Positions 1 through 11,866 of a stretch of 64,000 nucleotides of DNA are shown here, piece after piece. Below the pieces are notes generated by a model. It had not been told where the DNA came from. It did not search any database and was given only the letters and a program-made list of their open reading frames with translations. Every line of letters starts with the position of its first letter. Position 1 is the stretch's first letter. Both the position numbers and the translations under genes were made by a program. The DNA is from Zychaea mexicana. Lineage: Eukaryota > Mucoromycota > Mucoromycetes > Mucorales > Lichtheimiaceae. The DNA lies in assembly GCF_025766255.1 (NCBI RefSeq), contig NW_026516737.1, positions 164,264-228,263 of the forward strand. The letters run 5' to 3'.

Positions 1-1070
1 GTCACCAAATTTTTCTTTTTTCACGGACCCACGCGAGCGATCGGGACAACACAATGAGAGAGACTTACCAAAAATGGCTATTCTCGACTTTACTTCGACG
101 CTTATTTAATCTTCCATTGCGTCCATTCTTGCTATTCCCCCAATCGTCTAAATGACCCATATTTCCCAGATCAAACAAAGCTTGTATGTTTCCTCTCAAG
201 AGATGGCCTCTGTGGCGTCAGTCCCACGTCTCCCACTGTGTACTAGCCAAACATGTCGACTTTCTGTGCAACTCGTTACACACAGCATCTTTGGTCTGTT
301 TACGCAACATCAGAAGGAATAAGGCTTTTTCTCCCCTTTCTCGCTGTCTACCATCGCTCGGGCGGGGCGGGGACATATGCCCAATTAAAAGGTAGCTGAA
401 ACAAGCGCAGACCCGCGGACGGACCAGATTCACACGGCACACACAGACGCTTATTTTCAGACCCAATTGAGTTTCCTTCTTTCCAAACATAAACAACGAC
501 AAACCAAGATGATTCAACCCTCACTTTTTTGTTCGAATTCTTTTCCATCGCTGAAAGCGCTTTAATGTTCATCCGTGGTCAGCTCCATTTCCAGGTAAAC
601 CGTGATTTAGCTTGAGCAGCTCTTTCCAGTCTTTGGGTTTACGGCGGCTTACTGGATGGAATGTCTACTTTTGCTCCATACAAAAAGGACACTTTGCATG
701 AGTGTTTCACTTTAAAAAGGATTTCGCTGCTTGGCCTATGATGTTGTCCGTATGACTAATTACGACTACTGTAACTATCTCCAATTATCTGGGCATGCTT
801 TTCCACGATGCATTCTGCTGCACAGACAACGAGTTTCCCCTCCAGTTCAGCATGGTACTCGGGCACAATGCCTGCAACCAACGACCATGAGCGGGATATC
901 CTCCCTGACCATTCCATATACCATGCTCAGTATCGCCACAAACTTGGCCCGCACGATGTATAAAGCAAGGAAGACACCCCTTTTGCTCTGCTAAGTACCG
1001 GAACAACGGCTCGACGGACCGGGCCATAACCCATATGTAAAGCGACGTGCAAATCTCAAAGAGGCACACA
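1..1070. other. Gene-poor left edge
   Basis: No convincing gene is visible. On the minus strand a strong donor-like site (GGTAAGTCTCTC) lies near position 65-75, which could be the end of a 5' exon of a gene continuing off the left edge, but no coding exon can be tied to it. Between about 750 and 1070 there are short open stretches on both strands. The minus-strand one contains a hydrophobic segment that may be the decayed C-terminal membrane anchor of the neighbouring glycosyltransferase pseudogene. Everything else looks like untranslated or eroded sequence. Confidence 0.4.
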
Positions 1071-1079
1071 TTCAGACAC

Positions 1080-1825
1080 TTTCTACACTAATAAAAAGGA
1101 CTTCTTCGACCAAATCGGCTCCTCGGTCAACGCCACGCTGGGCATGGATTTGAAATATAGCTTGGTATTGATCCACGTTTTTCTGAATGACGTTATCTAT
1201 GCCTTCAATAACTCATCGGAACGTTTCCAAAGCACCGTTGTGATCGTCCATATTCAGGTACCCGCCAAGCTGCGTATGCTCAAAGTGAAAGGCGTTTGCA
1301 GGTTGGTCGTGAACAAACGGTCGGATAATCGTGCGCTTGCCCGCATAAAGTGCCTCGAATAAGGACATCCCGCCACCGTGTGTCAAAAACGTAATAGCCG
1401 AAGGATGCTTCAATATCGCAAATTGAGGGGCCCAATGTAACAGACGGACGTCAGGGTGCTGCTGTCCCAATAGATGCGTTACGTTATATATGCTCCCAGA
1501 AGGACTACATTTGGCAGATGTGATGTTCCTGAGCCCCGAATGAATCCATCAATTAAATGGGTCTCTTGCATATGTAATAGCATTGCAAGAAGTTGTTTTG
1601 TCTCGTGCTCTTTAGCCAATGTATGTTGCCCGAATGCCACAAATAGGACACGCTGGTGCTGATCTAGAAAGTGCTCGATGTGAAGCGGTAACGGATCGTA
1701 TACAGCATTGAATATCGGTCCAACCATTTCTACAAGAGGACCCTAACGGGCGTGCTTCCTCCAGTACCGAATAGATTGTTGAATATTTTGAGCGAATTGC
1801 GAATTTTGGCGAAACACTATAGCAG
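1080..1825 (-). pseudogene. UDP-glycosyltransferase pseudogene (partial copy)
   Basis: This is a broken, inverted copy of the last exon of the intact UDP-glycosyltransferase at 31547-33565. Translated pieces match closely over long stretches, including the family signature WAPQFAILKHPS and the THGGGMSLFEAL segment. It is disabled in at least two ways: a short deletion near 1495-1505 shifts the frame between its two halves, and an in-frame TGA replaces an arginine codon at about 1213-1215. The first four exons of the parent are absent, so it is a partial duplication rather than a full gene that later decayed. The close nucleotide resemblance suggests a fairly recent copy or gene conversion. 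Confidence 0.85.
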
Positions 1826-3316
1826 AGACGGCTCCTGCACGTATGCCGTCGCTAAACATGAGGGCCGATCGCAGGATGCTGAGCATGCAGATGGCTCGTA
1901 TTCTCGCGGCGCCCAATTCAAAATATTATAATATCAAATTTTAATATAACATATATTGTAGCTTTGTCAAATTGAAAACAGTGAACGAAAAAGTGTCGCG
2001 ACAATTTCATTGAATGATTTGGGAAGAGAGAAAGACGTGACTCAGAACATAAGGCATGAAATTAAGATTATACTCAAGTTGGGCTTATACGGATAAGGTT
2101 TGAAACGCAAGATAATAAGAATGTATAGTGATGGCACAGTAAGTGATATATCGGACATAGGCGAGAATACAATTTCAACAGTATATATAGGTAAGTAGCA
2201 AAGAGAAAGAGAATATACTATTATGTATGGATTACTGTTCGCTAGCACTCAGAAGTGTAAGCTTAAATACTTTTGAAAGGCATTCCTTTCATTTTCTTTA
2301 TTCTTTTTCCACCATAACAACAGCAATAGACCAACATGTCACACAGACGTACTTTTTCTGATGATGAAGAACGACGGCCTACTAATTTGAAAGTAGTAAT
2401 ATAGAAGAAGTAGTAGAGATGGAGGGCAAGGAACCAGTGAAGTACAGAAAAAGAAGTCAGGAGACGACGATCACTTTCTACCAATAATGCCATGATGATA
2501 CATTCCAACGATAACCTTATAAGCGGCAAGGAGCCTTTTTGACACACACTATAAAACCAGTAGCAAACAGCACATTGTCGGGACGATAATGTTGCGCCTC
2601 CTTACCAATGAACCTTTACCGTGAATCCCCGTTACTTTCATATACGTTAACTTTCACCCCTCAATAGCTCCCAGGGATGGAACGGGGCTGGGTTGGACGC
2701 ATAAAGGGGGTGGGTCAGTCATACGGTATTAATTCGAAACAAAGCATATTCAAAGAAAAATATATGTAAAATAGACGGATCTCAATGGGAAGGGTTATCT
2801 GAGCTATGTGAAATGAAGGAAAAAAGACAGTATAAGAGCTGCAAGATATAGAAAGACATGTTTGTGAATTACGTGATTTATATAGTGACAACATCTTCCT
2901 GAAACTGGTGATTCGTATTGACCATGTTGATAACAACAGATGAACGACCTTGAGCATTGGTAAAATGCAATACTTCTCATTAGTTTCTAGTTCGTTTGGA
3001 GCAGGTTAGATAGTGAGATATGCAGAAATGTGAATATATGCATATATTAGACGATCAATTAGTTTAACACGAACTATAGCAAGCGTATTTATCTATCCCC
3101 GCTAACTTTCCCACCCCTTTCATAAGAAAATGCCACTGCGATAATAGACGGAGGTCTACTGTAACATGTTTAATCCCAAGGAAAACTATTACGGATAGGG
3201 TGATAATGACGATGACCTCTGTTTTCAAAAGTATTTCCACCGATAAACATCTTGTTTAATCCGTCCTTCTCTCATTTCTTTTTTCCTTTCCGTTCTAAAA
3301 GACATTTCGATTGATA
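1826..3316. other. Intergenic, no gene seen
   Basis: AT-rich sequence with only short, compositionally biased open frames on either strand. None carries a recognisable domain or a consistent splice structure. The last 100 bases are pyrimidine-rich (runs such as TTTCTTTTTTCC) and probably hold the promoter and 5' leader of the esterase that starts at 3317. Confidence 0.5.
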
Positions 3317-5360
3317 ATGCTTGTATCAAATCGACTCGTTTTGTTGGCACTCTTTTGTCACTATGCTAGCGCAGAATTAGTAGGAGGTTTAGGAGAAGTA
3401 AAAGACAGTCAAAGAGCCCCCTCGCCTGTGTATGCTCCCGATATCAGCCAATGTCCCAAGCTACAGCCGCGCAAAGAACGACCCACTAGTATCCATGATT
3501 TGCGTCCGGATGATATTAAGGCTATTGCTGCTATAGGTGACAGGTACTACTTTTACATTTTTTTTGTATCCACTATTTCTCTAACTTAGTACTATTTGGA
3601 ATACCATGATAATGCTAGTGTTATCGCCGGCGTCGCCGCAAAAAATGACGAAACCGAATGCCTTACTGGAGAGTCATTCAAACAATACCGTGGTGTCAGT
3701 TATTCTATCGGCGGTGTAAGTCAAACTGAATCGATCGCAGAATACTGCGCTGCCATTATTGCGCTTCAAAACCAAGTACTAGTAATTAGCCACAGTCGTT
3801 GTTGCAGCAGCAGCAGCAGCAGTTGTAGAGTACACATTTGCCAAAAAAAATTCACACGAATTATGCCGCTGCTGTTATTTTTCTTTACGTCGTTAACGTG
3901 TTCTGTTAGGACAAAGGCTTTACTACGCTACCTAATCTCATAAATTATTATCGGCAAGAGCCTGTGATCGGTCCGTCATCTGGTGTACGGCAAATGCCTG
4001 TTTGCCCAGGTAATGATTGATAAATTTTAACGCTGTTATCTTGGTTTTAAAGGGCTGACTTGCCTTCACGAGTATATTTTTATTCTGTTGCTGTAGATAC
4101 GTTCTTTTGTTTACATTCGAGTCATGAGTGAGTAAGGTTGATACCGAAACAGGAGAAACAGAAAAGAAGAAGAAGGTACGCTCGTATACTAATTTGCAAT
4201 GTCCGTTTATCATGATTAATTAAATCAGCGAATCCATGGACAAGTTCAATGCTGCTCTTTTGGCTGGAGGCTCTATTTCGTTTAAAGACCAAATTGAATA
4301 TCTGGTCCCCAAGATTGGAAAAGATTCGCCTCTAGCCAGGGCATGGAAAGTGCTCACCATCTCGCTAGGGCAAAATGATTTGGTGGTATCCTGCCACCCA
4401 ACGTTTACCATTGCAGATTATACAGCTCGCATGATAGAAGGTCTCCGATTACTGCAAGATAAGGTCGATTATGTTCTTATTAACCTTGGTAATTATCCTT
4501 TTATTTTATTTCTCCCCTGTTTCCCTTCTGACTGTCATTTTTGACTGTGCACAGATATGGAAGGATATTTGCAAAAGAATGGTTAGGATATGTGGGACCG
4601 ATCACTACAGTCGCTAACAAGTTCTTTTTTTGCTCTCTCTAACTTGTTTGAAATCCACGGAACTTTCACACGCTTCTCAACTACACCGTCAATCTATACC
4701 ACACCAACAATCCGTATTGCTTGAAAAAAAAAAGTGGGCTTGTCCCATGCTGAACAATGGAAGAATCTCGCACCGGCAAAGGAAGGCTACATGAGAAGAT
4801 TCTGCAACGATTCCTCGTTCGACATACAGTCGAAAGAATGCTATTGCTGTCACGACCTTCCATCTGGGGTAGGGGAGGCATTTATTTCGGTCAACGTTCC
4901 TCTATTCAACTTTGCTCTAGCTGAACTTGCAAAACAGTTTGGCCCACAAGGTCCCAATGCCACTTTTGGTGTAATTTATCAGTCTGCCGACGTTAATGTG
5001 AAAAGTGTAGACTATAGAATGATAAGGTTTGTACTAGTAGCAGTAACAGCTTCCTTAGTGACGGAACATCCCCTCCTCCTCTCGTTTTATATAACAAGCT
5101 GCTATTAACACTATTTTTTTTTTTTTGCAGTAACCTGGATGGTTATCATCCTAATTTAGAAGGGCATAAATTCTTCGCCAAGGTTTGTTTTTGTTTTTTA
5201 ACGAGAACGCAAAGATGGGTTGCTTTTTAACTCAATGGTTATGTAGGTGCTATGGGATCAAATGTTTTTGACGAAAAGCGAGAAATTGGACAATTTGCAA
5301 TATGACCCAAAGTTCCCGGTTCGCTGTCCTAGTGAAGATGATCGGTTTGCGACTCAATGA
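3317..5360 (+). CDS. SGNH-hydrolase, phospholipase B1-like secreted esterase
   Basis: Predicted secreted lipase/esterase of the GDSL (SGNH) superfamily, phospholipase-B1-like branch; such enzymes release fatty acids from phospholipids. Spliced model: 3317-3543, 3619-3715, 3910-3989, 4229-4488, 4555-4581, 4735-5026, 5131-5182 and 5247-5360, in frame throughout, 382 residues. Residues 1-20 form a signal peptide ending near ASAE. The catalytic serine block IAAIGDS is split by intron 1, block III reads SLGQNDL, and the Asp/His block reads NLDGYHPN near the C-terminus. The family N-terminal motif RPDDIKAIAAIGD is present. Intron 3 keeps frame only with a GC donor (GCAAAT at 3990). The fifth exon is 27 bases long. 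The intron before exon 6 ends in a run of A followed by AG. Exact substrate is not known. Confidence 0.88.
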
Positions 5361-5513
5361 TTCCATCCATAGCCGTACTATTTCTTAAATAACCTCTTAC
5401 ATCAATAAATACCTCAGCCATGCCCTAACGCGTCTTCATGTGTCACAAAAAGAGGAATCGGTGTTTATTTGTTGTTGCACCTCTTGCACTGCTCTTCCTT
5501 TCCTCAAAATAGA

Positions 5514-7396
5514 ATGACACTGCTACCCGTGCATTGCGCGTTACTAGCATGCACAGCAGCTCTTGTTAATCTTCATGTCCCTGATCCTTACATGGTTTGT
5601 TTTCTTTCTCCCCTTTTTTATTCAGAAAATAAAAACATCATCATTCCATTTGTTCCAGGTAATTAACATCACAATGTGCTATTGATAATCTGGGTGTTTC
5701 CAAATAGGACGAAATATTTCACATTCCTCAGGCACAACGCTATTGCTCAAACGAGTTCGCCACGTGGGATCCAAAACTGACAACACCACCTGGCTTGCAT
5801 GTATTTATTTCTTCGTCTTTCCCTTTTTTTTTCATAGCAATGATTAAATGACACTATGACTAACACGAAACAATAGATACCTGATTAGTCGCATCCTTAC
5901 AATATGTAATACTACAGTCAGTTTACGCGCCATAAATATTGTATTTGCTATATGCTTGTACCCAGTGATACGTCGTCTTGTCGCTCTACATCATCCTCAC
6001 ACAAGTCGATGGTCTCAACACGTATTTACGTTGGCGTTGACTTGGTTCCCCGTTGGCTTCTTTTACAACTTTGTGTATTATACCGATCCAGGATCCACGT
6101 TATTTGTGCTTTTATCCTGGCTTTTGGCTAAACAAAAGCGCTATACTTTGGCTGGTTTGGTAAAGCTTTAGCGACTCTGTGTGGTGTGGGCGGAAAGAGA
6201 ATAGAGAACTCGCTACAAAAAAGATAGATACGTCCGAATGCAAACGTGGGCTAATACTATGATACTTTTTTTTTTATATAGAGCGGTCTTGTATCGTTAA
6301 CTTTTCGACAAACCAATGTGATATGGGTCTGCGTGATAATGTCCATTTCTATCATGGATCTTCTCTCGTTCCACGACCAGCCCATCTCTTCCCCCTCATC
6401 ATCATCATCTATCATGGTGCTGAAATGGCGACAACTGATATTGCAAGCATTACGCAAACTGCCGCTACTGATCAGCAAACTTTTTATGTTTATCTTGACC
6501 ATCATGGCCTTTGTTGCATTTCTTGTCTGGAATAATGGTATCGTGCTGGGTGATCGGTCAAATCATATTGCTGGATTACATTTCCCACAACTGTTTTACT
6601 TTTCGTCGTTTTTGTCGTTCTTTGCCGCGCCGTGGCTACTCACGCCTGACAATCTGCGCGCATTCTTCCATCCGACCTTGAAACGGCTCCTAGCATCTGT
6701 TTTAGTGGGATTAAGCATGTTTTACCTTGTTCACAATTATACGTAAGGACTTTTGGATTCGTGTGTATATATCGGAGGGAGGAGCAGACGGAAAATATTG
6801 AAAGGTTGCATTTGAATATACAATTTTTGACCATGTAAAATATCTCTAGGTACGAACATCCTTTCCTTCTCAGTGATAATCGGCATTATACTTTTTACGT
6901 ATGGAAAAAGATATACCGACGGCATTGGAGCATACGCTATTTGGCCATTCCGTTCTACGTCGTTAGTGGTTGGTTCAATTTGCGACCATTAGGTAATTAA
7001 GCTTTTCTTTCCTTTTTATCCATAAACCCGGATTGTTCTTTAAGTATTTGTATGTATATTAAATCATCAACCCGTCGTCATCGTCATCATCCTGTAGTGC
7101 GTCACACAGGCTTTTTGGTATGTCTTGGATATGGTCTGGCTCTAATCCTGACGCTGGTGCCATCGCCATTACTCGAATTTCGATATTTTATCATCCCCTT
7201 TCTTTTCTACTGCATTCAACTCGGACCAACATCATCATCAACAACATCTGGTGCTACCCAAATACCATTTTTATGGCGAACATGGCTCGTCATCATCATG
7301 TATCTTTTGATACATATTGTCACGATATACCTGTACTTGTACAAACCATTTGAATGGCCACATGAGCCTGGCCAAATCCAACGTTTTATGTGGTAA
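5514..7396 (+). CDS. ALG10: Dol-P-Glc:Glc2Man9GlcNAc2-PP-dolichol alpha-1,2-glucosyltransferase
   Basis: Adds the third and last glucose to the lipid-linked oligosaccharide in the ER lumen, completing the N-glycan precursor. Exons 5514-5594, 5708-5796, 5877-6159, 6282-6742, 6850-6992 and 7110-7396 join in frame to 447 residues, close to the usual family length. Family hallmarks are the acidic first-loop motif DEIFHIPQAQRYC, WDPKLTTPPGL, LTFRQTNVIWV and NGIVLGDRSNH, together with many hydrophobic membrane segments. Intron 2 keeps frame only if its donor is GC (GCATGT at 5797), which restores the conserved GLYLISR. The gene starts about 150 bases after the upstream esterase on the same strand, with its own leader; co-transcription is not implied. 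Confidence 0.95.
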
Positions 7397-7972
7397 TATG
7401 TTATCGCTAGCTAATAAATGAGTATTTAGATGCTGAGTGCTAGTAGCGAGCATAAGTCGGGGAAAATGGTTTAACAGAGAACAATCCGTGCTGTTTCCCG
7501 AGTAGTCAAACGTTTATGATACATGTGAAAAAAGCAAACCAGATTGTATCCTCCGAACCAGCTTTTTTCCTTTCCATTATTTTCGCGAACAGAACTACGC
7601 GAGCACAGAAAGTAATGAAAAACGGTGCCAAAGCGTGATAAAGCGCGTTGTGATCGTGTTACTGAGCCACTGTCATTGTCCCCGCATTGTTTAGCACGGA
7701 GCTGTGGGTGGGCAAAAAAATAAGGAACTTGTCGTGCACATAAAAAAAAGGCGAAGCAAAAGCGGTAAAACGTTTATGCGGAAAGTGCGAAAAAGAAAAA
7801 TATATTTTTATTTTGTTTATCATTTTCTTATTTGTGTGTAATAAATAATAAAAAAAAGTTCGTTTCAATTATCCCAACATATACCGTTGGCATCACATGC
7901 ACCCGAAGGTTCACGATCGGCTGCCGGAGTATATGACCACATTCCCACTGGTATATATTGCAAATTTTTTCT
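7397..7972. other. Intergenic, 3' flank of ALG10
   Basis: Holds the 3' untranslated region of ALG10 (AATAAA-like motifs near 7411 and 7840) and low-complexity A/T tracts. No coding signal was found on either strand. Confidence 0.5.
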
Positions 7973-8047
7973 TCAGGGCGGACCACTGAATCTGCCGATC
8001 ATCAGTAGAATTATGACAATAGCCAGCACAAGCAATGACCTGATCAT
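7973..8047 (-). CDS. Possible 24-residue single-pass membrane peptide
   Basis: A very short open frame (MIRSLL... ending SGPP) encodes one strongly hydrophobic segment with a basic residue near each end. On the same strand a TATA-box match (TATATAAA, minus-strand reading of 8137-8144) lies about 90 bases upstream, followed by a pyrimidine-rich stretch typical of a fungal core promoter. A second ATG just upstream opens a six-codon frame whose stop overlaps the start region. No family is recognised. It may equally be part of a longer spliced transcript or non-coding RNA. Confidence 0.22.
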   Translation of the reverse strand: MIRSLLVLAIVIILLMIGRFSGPP

Positions 8048-8136
8048 GGCACCAAACAGTGCATCTGTACTACAGACCAAAGCTGTACCAAAACGAACTG
8101 AAGAGAAGAGAAAAAAGAAAGGCGAAATTGCTCGCT

Positions 8137-8144
8137 TTATATAG
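8137..8144 (-). promoter_or_regulatory. TATA-box match
   Basis: On the minus strand the sequence reads TATATAAAG, followed at a typical distance by a C/T-rich initiator region. It would serve a transcript running leftward through the tiny membrane-peptide frame at 7973-8047. Only the motif and spacing support it. Confidence 0.3.
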
Positions 8145-11100
8145 ACATTTTTCTCGTTCGGGACTTCAAATCCCCGTGAATTCTCATTGGCCCAGATAAC
8201 GGGTTGCGTATCAACTTGTGGGTTGCCTACTATGGCATAACAAAAGATACAGCACCAAAGGAAATGAAAGGAGGAGTGGTACCTGATGGTCAAGTAGACA
8301 AGCGTGCTTCGGCGGTAGTGGTACGTGTCTCTCACCATGGGCTGCTGTACCTCCGATGCTGTCGCCGCTTGGTTGTGAGGGGTCCGTGCACGGCACCGTG
8401 TCAAGCGAAAGACAAAGACACGAATGCAAATGAGCATGTACATTCACGTAAGAAATATTTTTCTTTGAGCAGTAAATGCCGGAATTAGGCGTGACTGACA
8501 AGGTAGACAATTCACCATCTGTGAATATTGAGAACACCATCCACCCAGCAGCCAGTTTACAGTCCTTCACCCAACAAGACAAACAGCGTGTGTATATAGC
8601 GTAGTTCACAGACAAATCCACAGTACTTTAATATTGTCTTTTGATTGTGTGTGTGGTACGTAATGTTATGTGTGTGCGGAAAAAGATGCCCCCATCGCTG
8701 CACTATATGATAAAGACCCGGTATCTTCTATATTCAACCGTGCTCGTCAACTGTTGCTTTACCATCTACGCTATCCGCCAACAGTTCTCTGAACCACGCA
8801 GTATAACCTCCTCCCTCCATCCTCCATCCCAGTTTATGCTACTGCTAACGTTCTATCCTCCATCCCAAGTATGTGCTGCTGCAGATAAGTTGGCCCGCTC
8901 ATAAATAAGTATCCGCTGCCGCTAGTGAAATCGACTCATCCTTCAGTGTTTTACATTGCTGCTGACATAGTAAATCTGTTCGTTTGTTTTTGTGCGCTTC
9001 TACGTTCTCTCAAAGCAGCGTTAAAGATCCATCGGGACGATCAGAAGAATAACACTACAAACGATGACTTCCTCTGGCTTTTGACACTTTTGCGCGTAAT
9101 TCGTTGCTCCATTGATCACCTTTTTCACTCGCCATCCCTTTGTGCATTTCGAGTGCGAAGTCAATTGGCCAAATCGTTGTGTCGCAATGCGCATAGCTTT
9201 CGTTTCAGGGAAAAGCTGTTGGAACGTTCAAGGTTTGACACACGCGTAACTTTGTCACTATCCAAAAAAGAAAGATTCTGTGTTGCGCTCCTCACTCCTA
9301 GACTTTTGCGTCCTGCTGATTTACGTCCGTTATGCTTGTCGTTAGTGTGAGTTTGTGCATACGCGTTCATAGCCTTCGTTTTGTTATAAAAAAGAGAGAG
9401 ATGTAGCGAATTTTCCCTTATTGTTGCCTACTATTTCCACAGCAAATACACATTGTGTCTCTGATCGTCTCTTTGCAGACTACTTGTCGTTGCCGAATTA
9501 ATGATGCTCAAATAAAGCCCGAGAGAAAAATCCTGCTCTTTTGCAGTTGTTTTTTATATACGTTAAGAGCACCGCTTACTGTGCATTACGTCCCATTTAG
9601 CTTAACATATAGTTCCTTTTGGTATAAATTACGATCCGCTTAAAATAAGTTGGTGCTTACGGCTCCTGTAAGAAGATTCACTATTTTCAAAAGAAGAAAA
9701 CAGGATCCGTATTACATCATCTATCGGTTTATATTGTTATCATACCAAATAACTCATTATCTATCAATCCCAATAGTAAAGAATACAGATGAGAAGAAAC
9801 TGAACGAGTTACGGTCATCCTTCCTTTAAAACGTGCTTTGCTAGTGTGTATTTATATTTTACTCATATTGAGCACGTTACATCATGGTAAAACCCATATA
9901 CTCTCTCTCACTCACTCTCTCTCTCTCTTAAACTGCGAAAAGAGAAGAAAGTGGAGAATAGAACGAATTTGTAAAAGCGCCGAAATGAAAAGGTTCGCCG
10001 TTCCTCTTCTTTCCTTGCGAGGAGCGAGAGACGGAAAAGCCCTGTTGTGTGTGCAGTGCCGTGGTATGCTTATGCGCGTGTGCAATTAGTTATCATTTAC
10101 GCTCGTGAAAATATTCAACATTCAACCGAGAGAATGAAACTCACGCGCGTGCACCAGTAACTGTTCCTCTTTCTCTTTATCTCGCTAATTCTTCAAGTTC
10201 TCTCTTTCCACCTCACAATAAGTATATAAAGTTCGATGAGAGAGGTACTTTTGCGTAATAGTGATAGTCTGGATAAAAACGAAGACACCGATCCTTGCAG
10301 TTGCAATCGATATAATTTCGGTATGACTTTAGCACGAAATTCATGCAGCACACACAACAAATATCAGCTCTGTAGCAAACAATACCTTCACCTCTTTTCT
10401 AGTTCCTAGTTTATCTTTAATACATCTCTCTATAGGTTGCGCACGTTTGTCTCTGGTGCATTGTGTTGCTACGGTGGACAACAGCACAAGGGGCAACACT
10501 GGGCGACACGTCGGACTTGTACGCGTCGTGGGATACGGACGAGCCATTGTGGGACACGATACCCTGTAGAGCCAACAGCTAAACATTAGTACCACCGATT
10601 TAGTACTATCTACTCTATGCAATGAGTGATTACGGAATGTACAGTGGACCGACGGTGCAATCATGGATATCAACAACGTATATATAAGAACCATTCATCT
10701 CTTTTATTGATGCTAACACTCTTAACAGCAAAATTCCGCAAACGTGCCCTCGTTTGTTTTTTCCTAGTTCATCTTTGTACAGTTATCCAATTGTACACGA
10801 ATGCACCCGACGGATTCGTCATGGGCGGCGTCGTCTTTTCACGGATTCAAACGGCGCGTATACACTGAATCCTGTCTCTCTAAAGAGTGCTCTAATGCTG
10901 TTTGATACAGTTGGCAGGTGGTGGGTCGAACGTAACTGCAAGAAGATCAGACAATGGGTCGGCTTCTCATGATTTGATAAAGACAACATAGACAAGTAGT
11001 GATACTAGGAGTACTAGTCGAGATCCAGACGATGCACCGTTTTGTCCAAGAAACAAAGATATTACGACGACTGGTCATCGTCGTCGTCAGCAAATGATGA

Positions 11101-11866
11101 CGGGGCAGACGATGATACGAATGATCAACCACGTATTACATTATTGCTGGTGCCAATAGTGGTGGCGTACATGGAAAAAGTTTTGTTTCATCTGACCGTG
11201 TAATTGTGTACCTGTATACCGATATAAAAAGAGTGTGTGATGTGTTTTAATTAGGTTAGCGGAGGCTTGTTTCTGTATGTAACGGTCGTTGTCGTCGTAG
11301 TTGTTAGTAATAGCAGTAATGGACAAGATACAATGTCAACAGATAGTAGGGGGAAGAAACATGTGTTTGGGTTACGAGGAGCCCAAAACAGCAGCACTAG
11401 CAGTACTCTGGGTATAGCGCGTTTTATCGAATCTCACGGTTATGCTTCCACGTCGAAAAACCCGATAGCCGTTCATCCGATCGTTATGCTGTACAGATCG
11501 ACGACTGGGTAATCACAAACGGGATGGTTTCTACATTCGTCTATCTTTCGTTTTCCCGTCCAAACCCTTTGATAGATATTTGTAGCAACAAAAAGCCTTC
11601 CTTTGTGTCCGTGTAGTCCATTATTTCCAATTTGTCATGAATAGCGCTTTACTTTATTCGTTCTTTTGATCTGTGATGGTGGATAGAGTTCGGTGATTTG
11701 GCATTTGAGACAGTCACTTGTTCAGATACTTTGATATATATATATTACCGAACAGACGGAAAAGGAGAGCATTCTATTGTCTGATTATTAAAAGTAGCCA
11801 GTGTCTCTTTTATCTTCTTGCCCTTTTTACCTCCTAAACCTACAACACCTTTTGCCGGTTTACTCT
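8145..11866. other. Long stretch without a recognisable gene
   Basis: About 3.7 kb between the tiny minus-strand frame and the methyltransferase. Several open frames of 80-140 codons occur, but none shows a domain, a coherent splice pattern or balanced composition. A TATA-like TATATAAA at 10223 sits only a few bases before an ATG (10236) that opens a 57-codon frame with several cysteines. A short Asp/Ser-rich open stretch occurs at about 11060-11200. A CT-repeat lies at 9901-9928. These may be exons of an unrecognised gene or decayed sequence; I cannot join them into a model. Confidence 0.4.
9901..9928. repeat. (CT)n microsatellite
   Basis: Run of CT dinucleotides with one CA interruption. 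Confidence 0.9.

Noticed and set aside
218..572. 99- and 74-codon minus-strand frames near the left edge
   Set aside because: Overlapping frames with biased composition and no recognisable motif.
4723..4740. Frameshift in the A10 run of the SGNH esterase
   Set aside because: The run is intronic: the intron ends AAAG just before the exon reading VGLSHAEQ, and frame is preserved.
8211..8621. 136-codon minus-strand gene
   Set aside because: No domain, unusual composition, and it overlaps another frame of similar length; no splice model made sense.
8925..9350. 141-codon plus-strand gene
   Set aside because: Leu/Arg/Ser-rich, no domain, no promoter or splice support.
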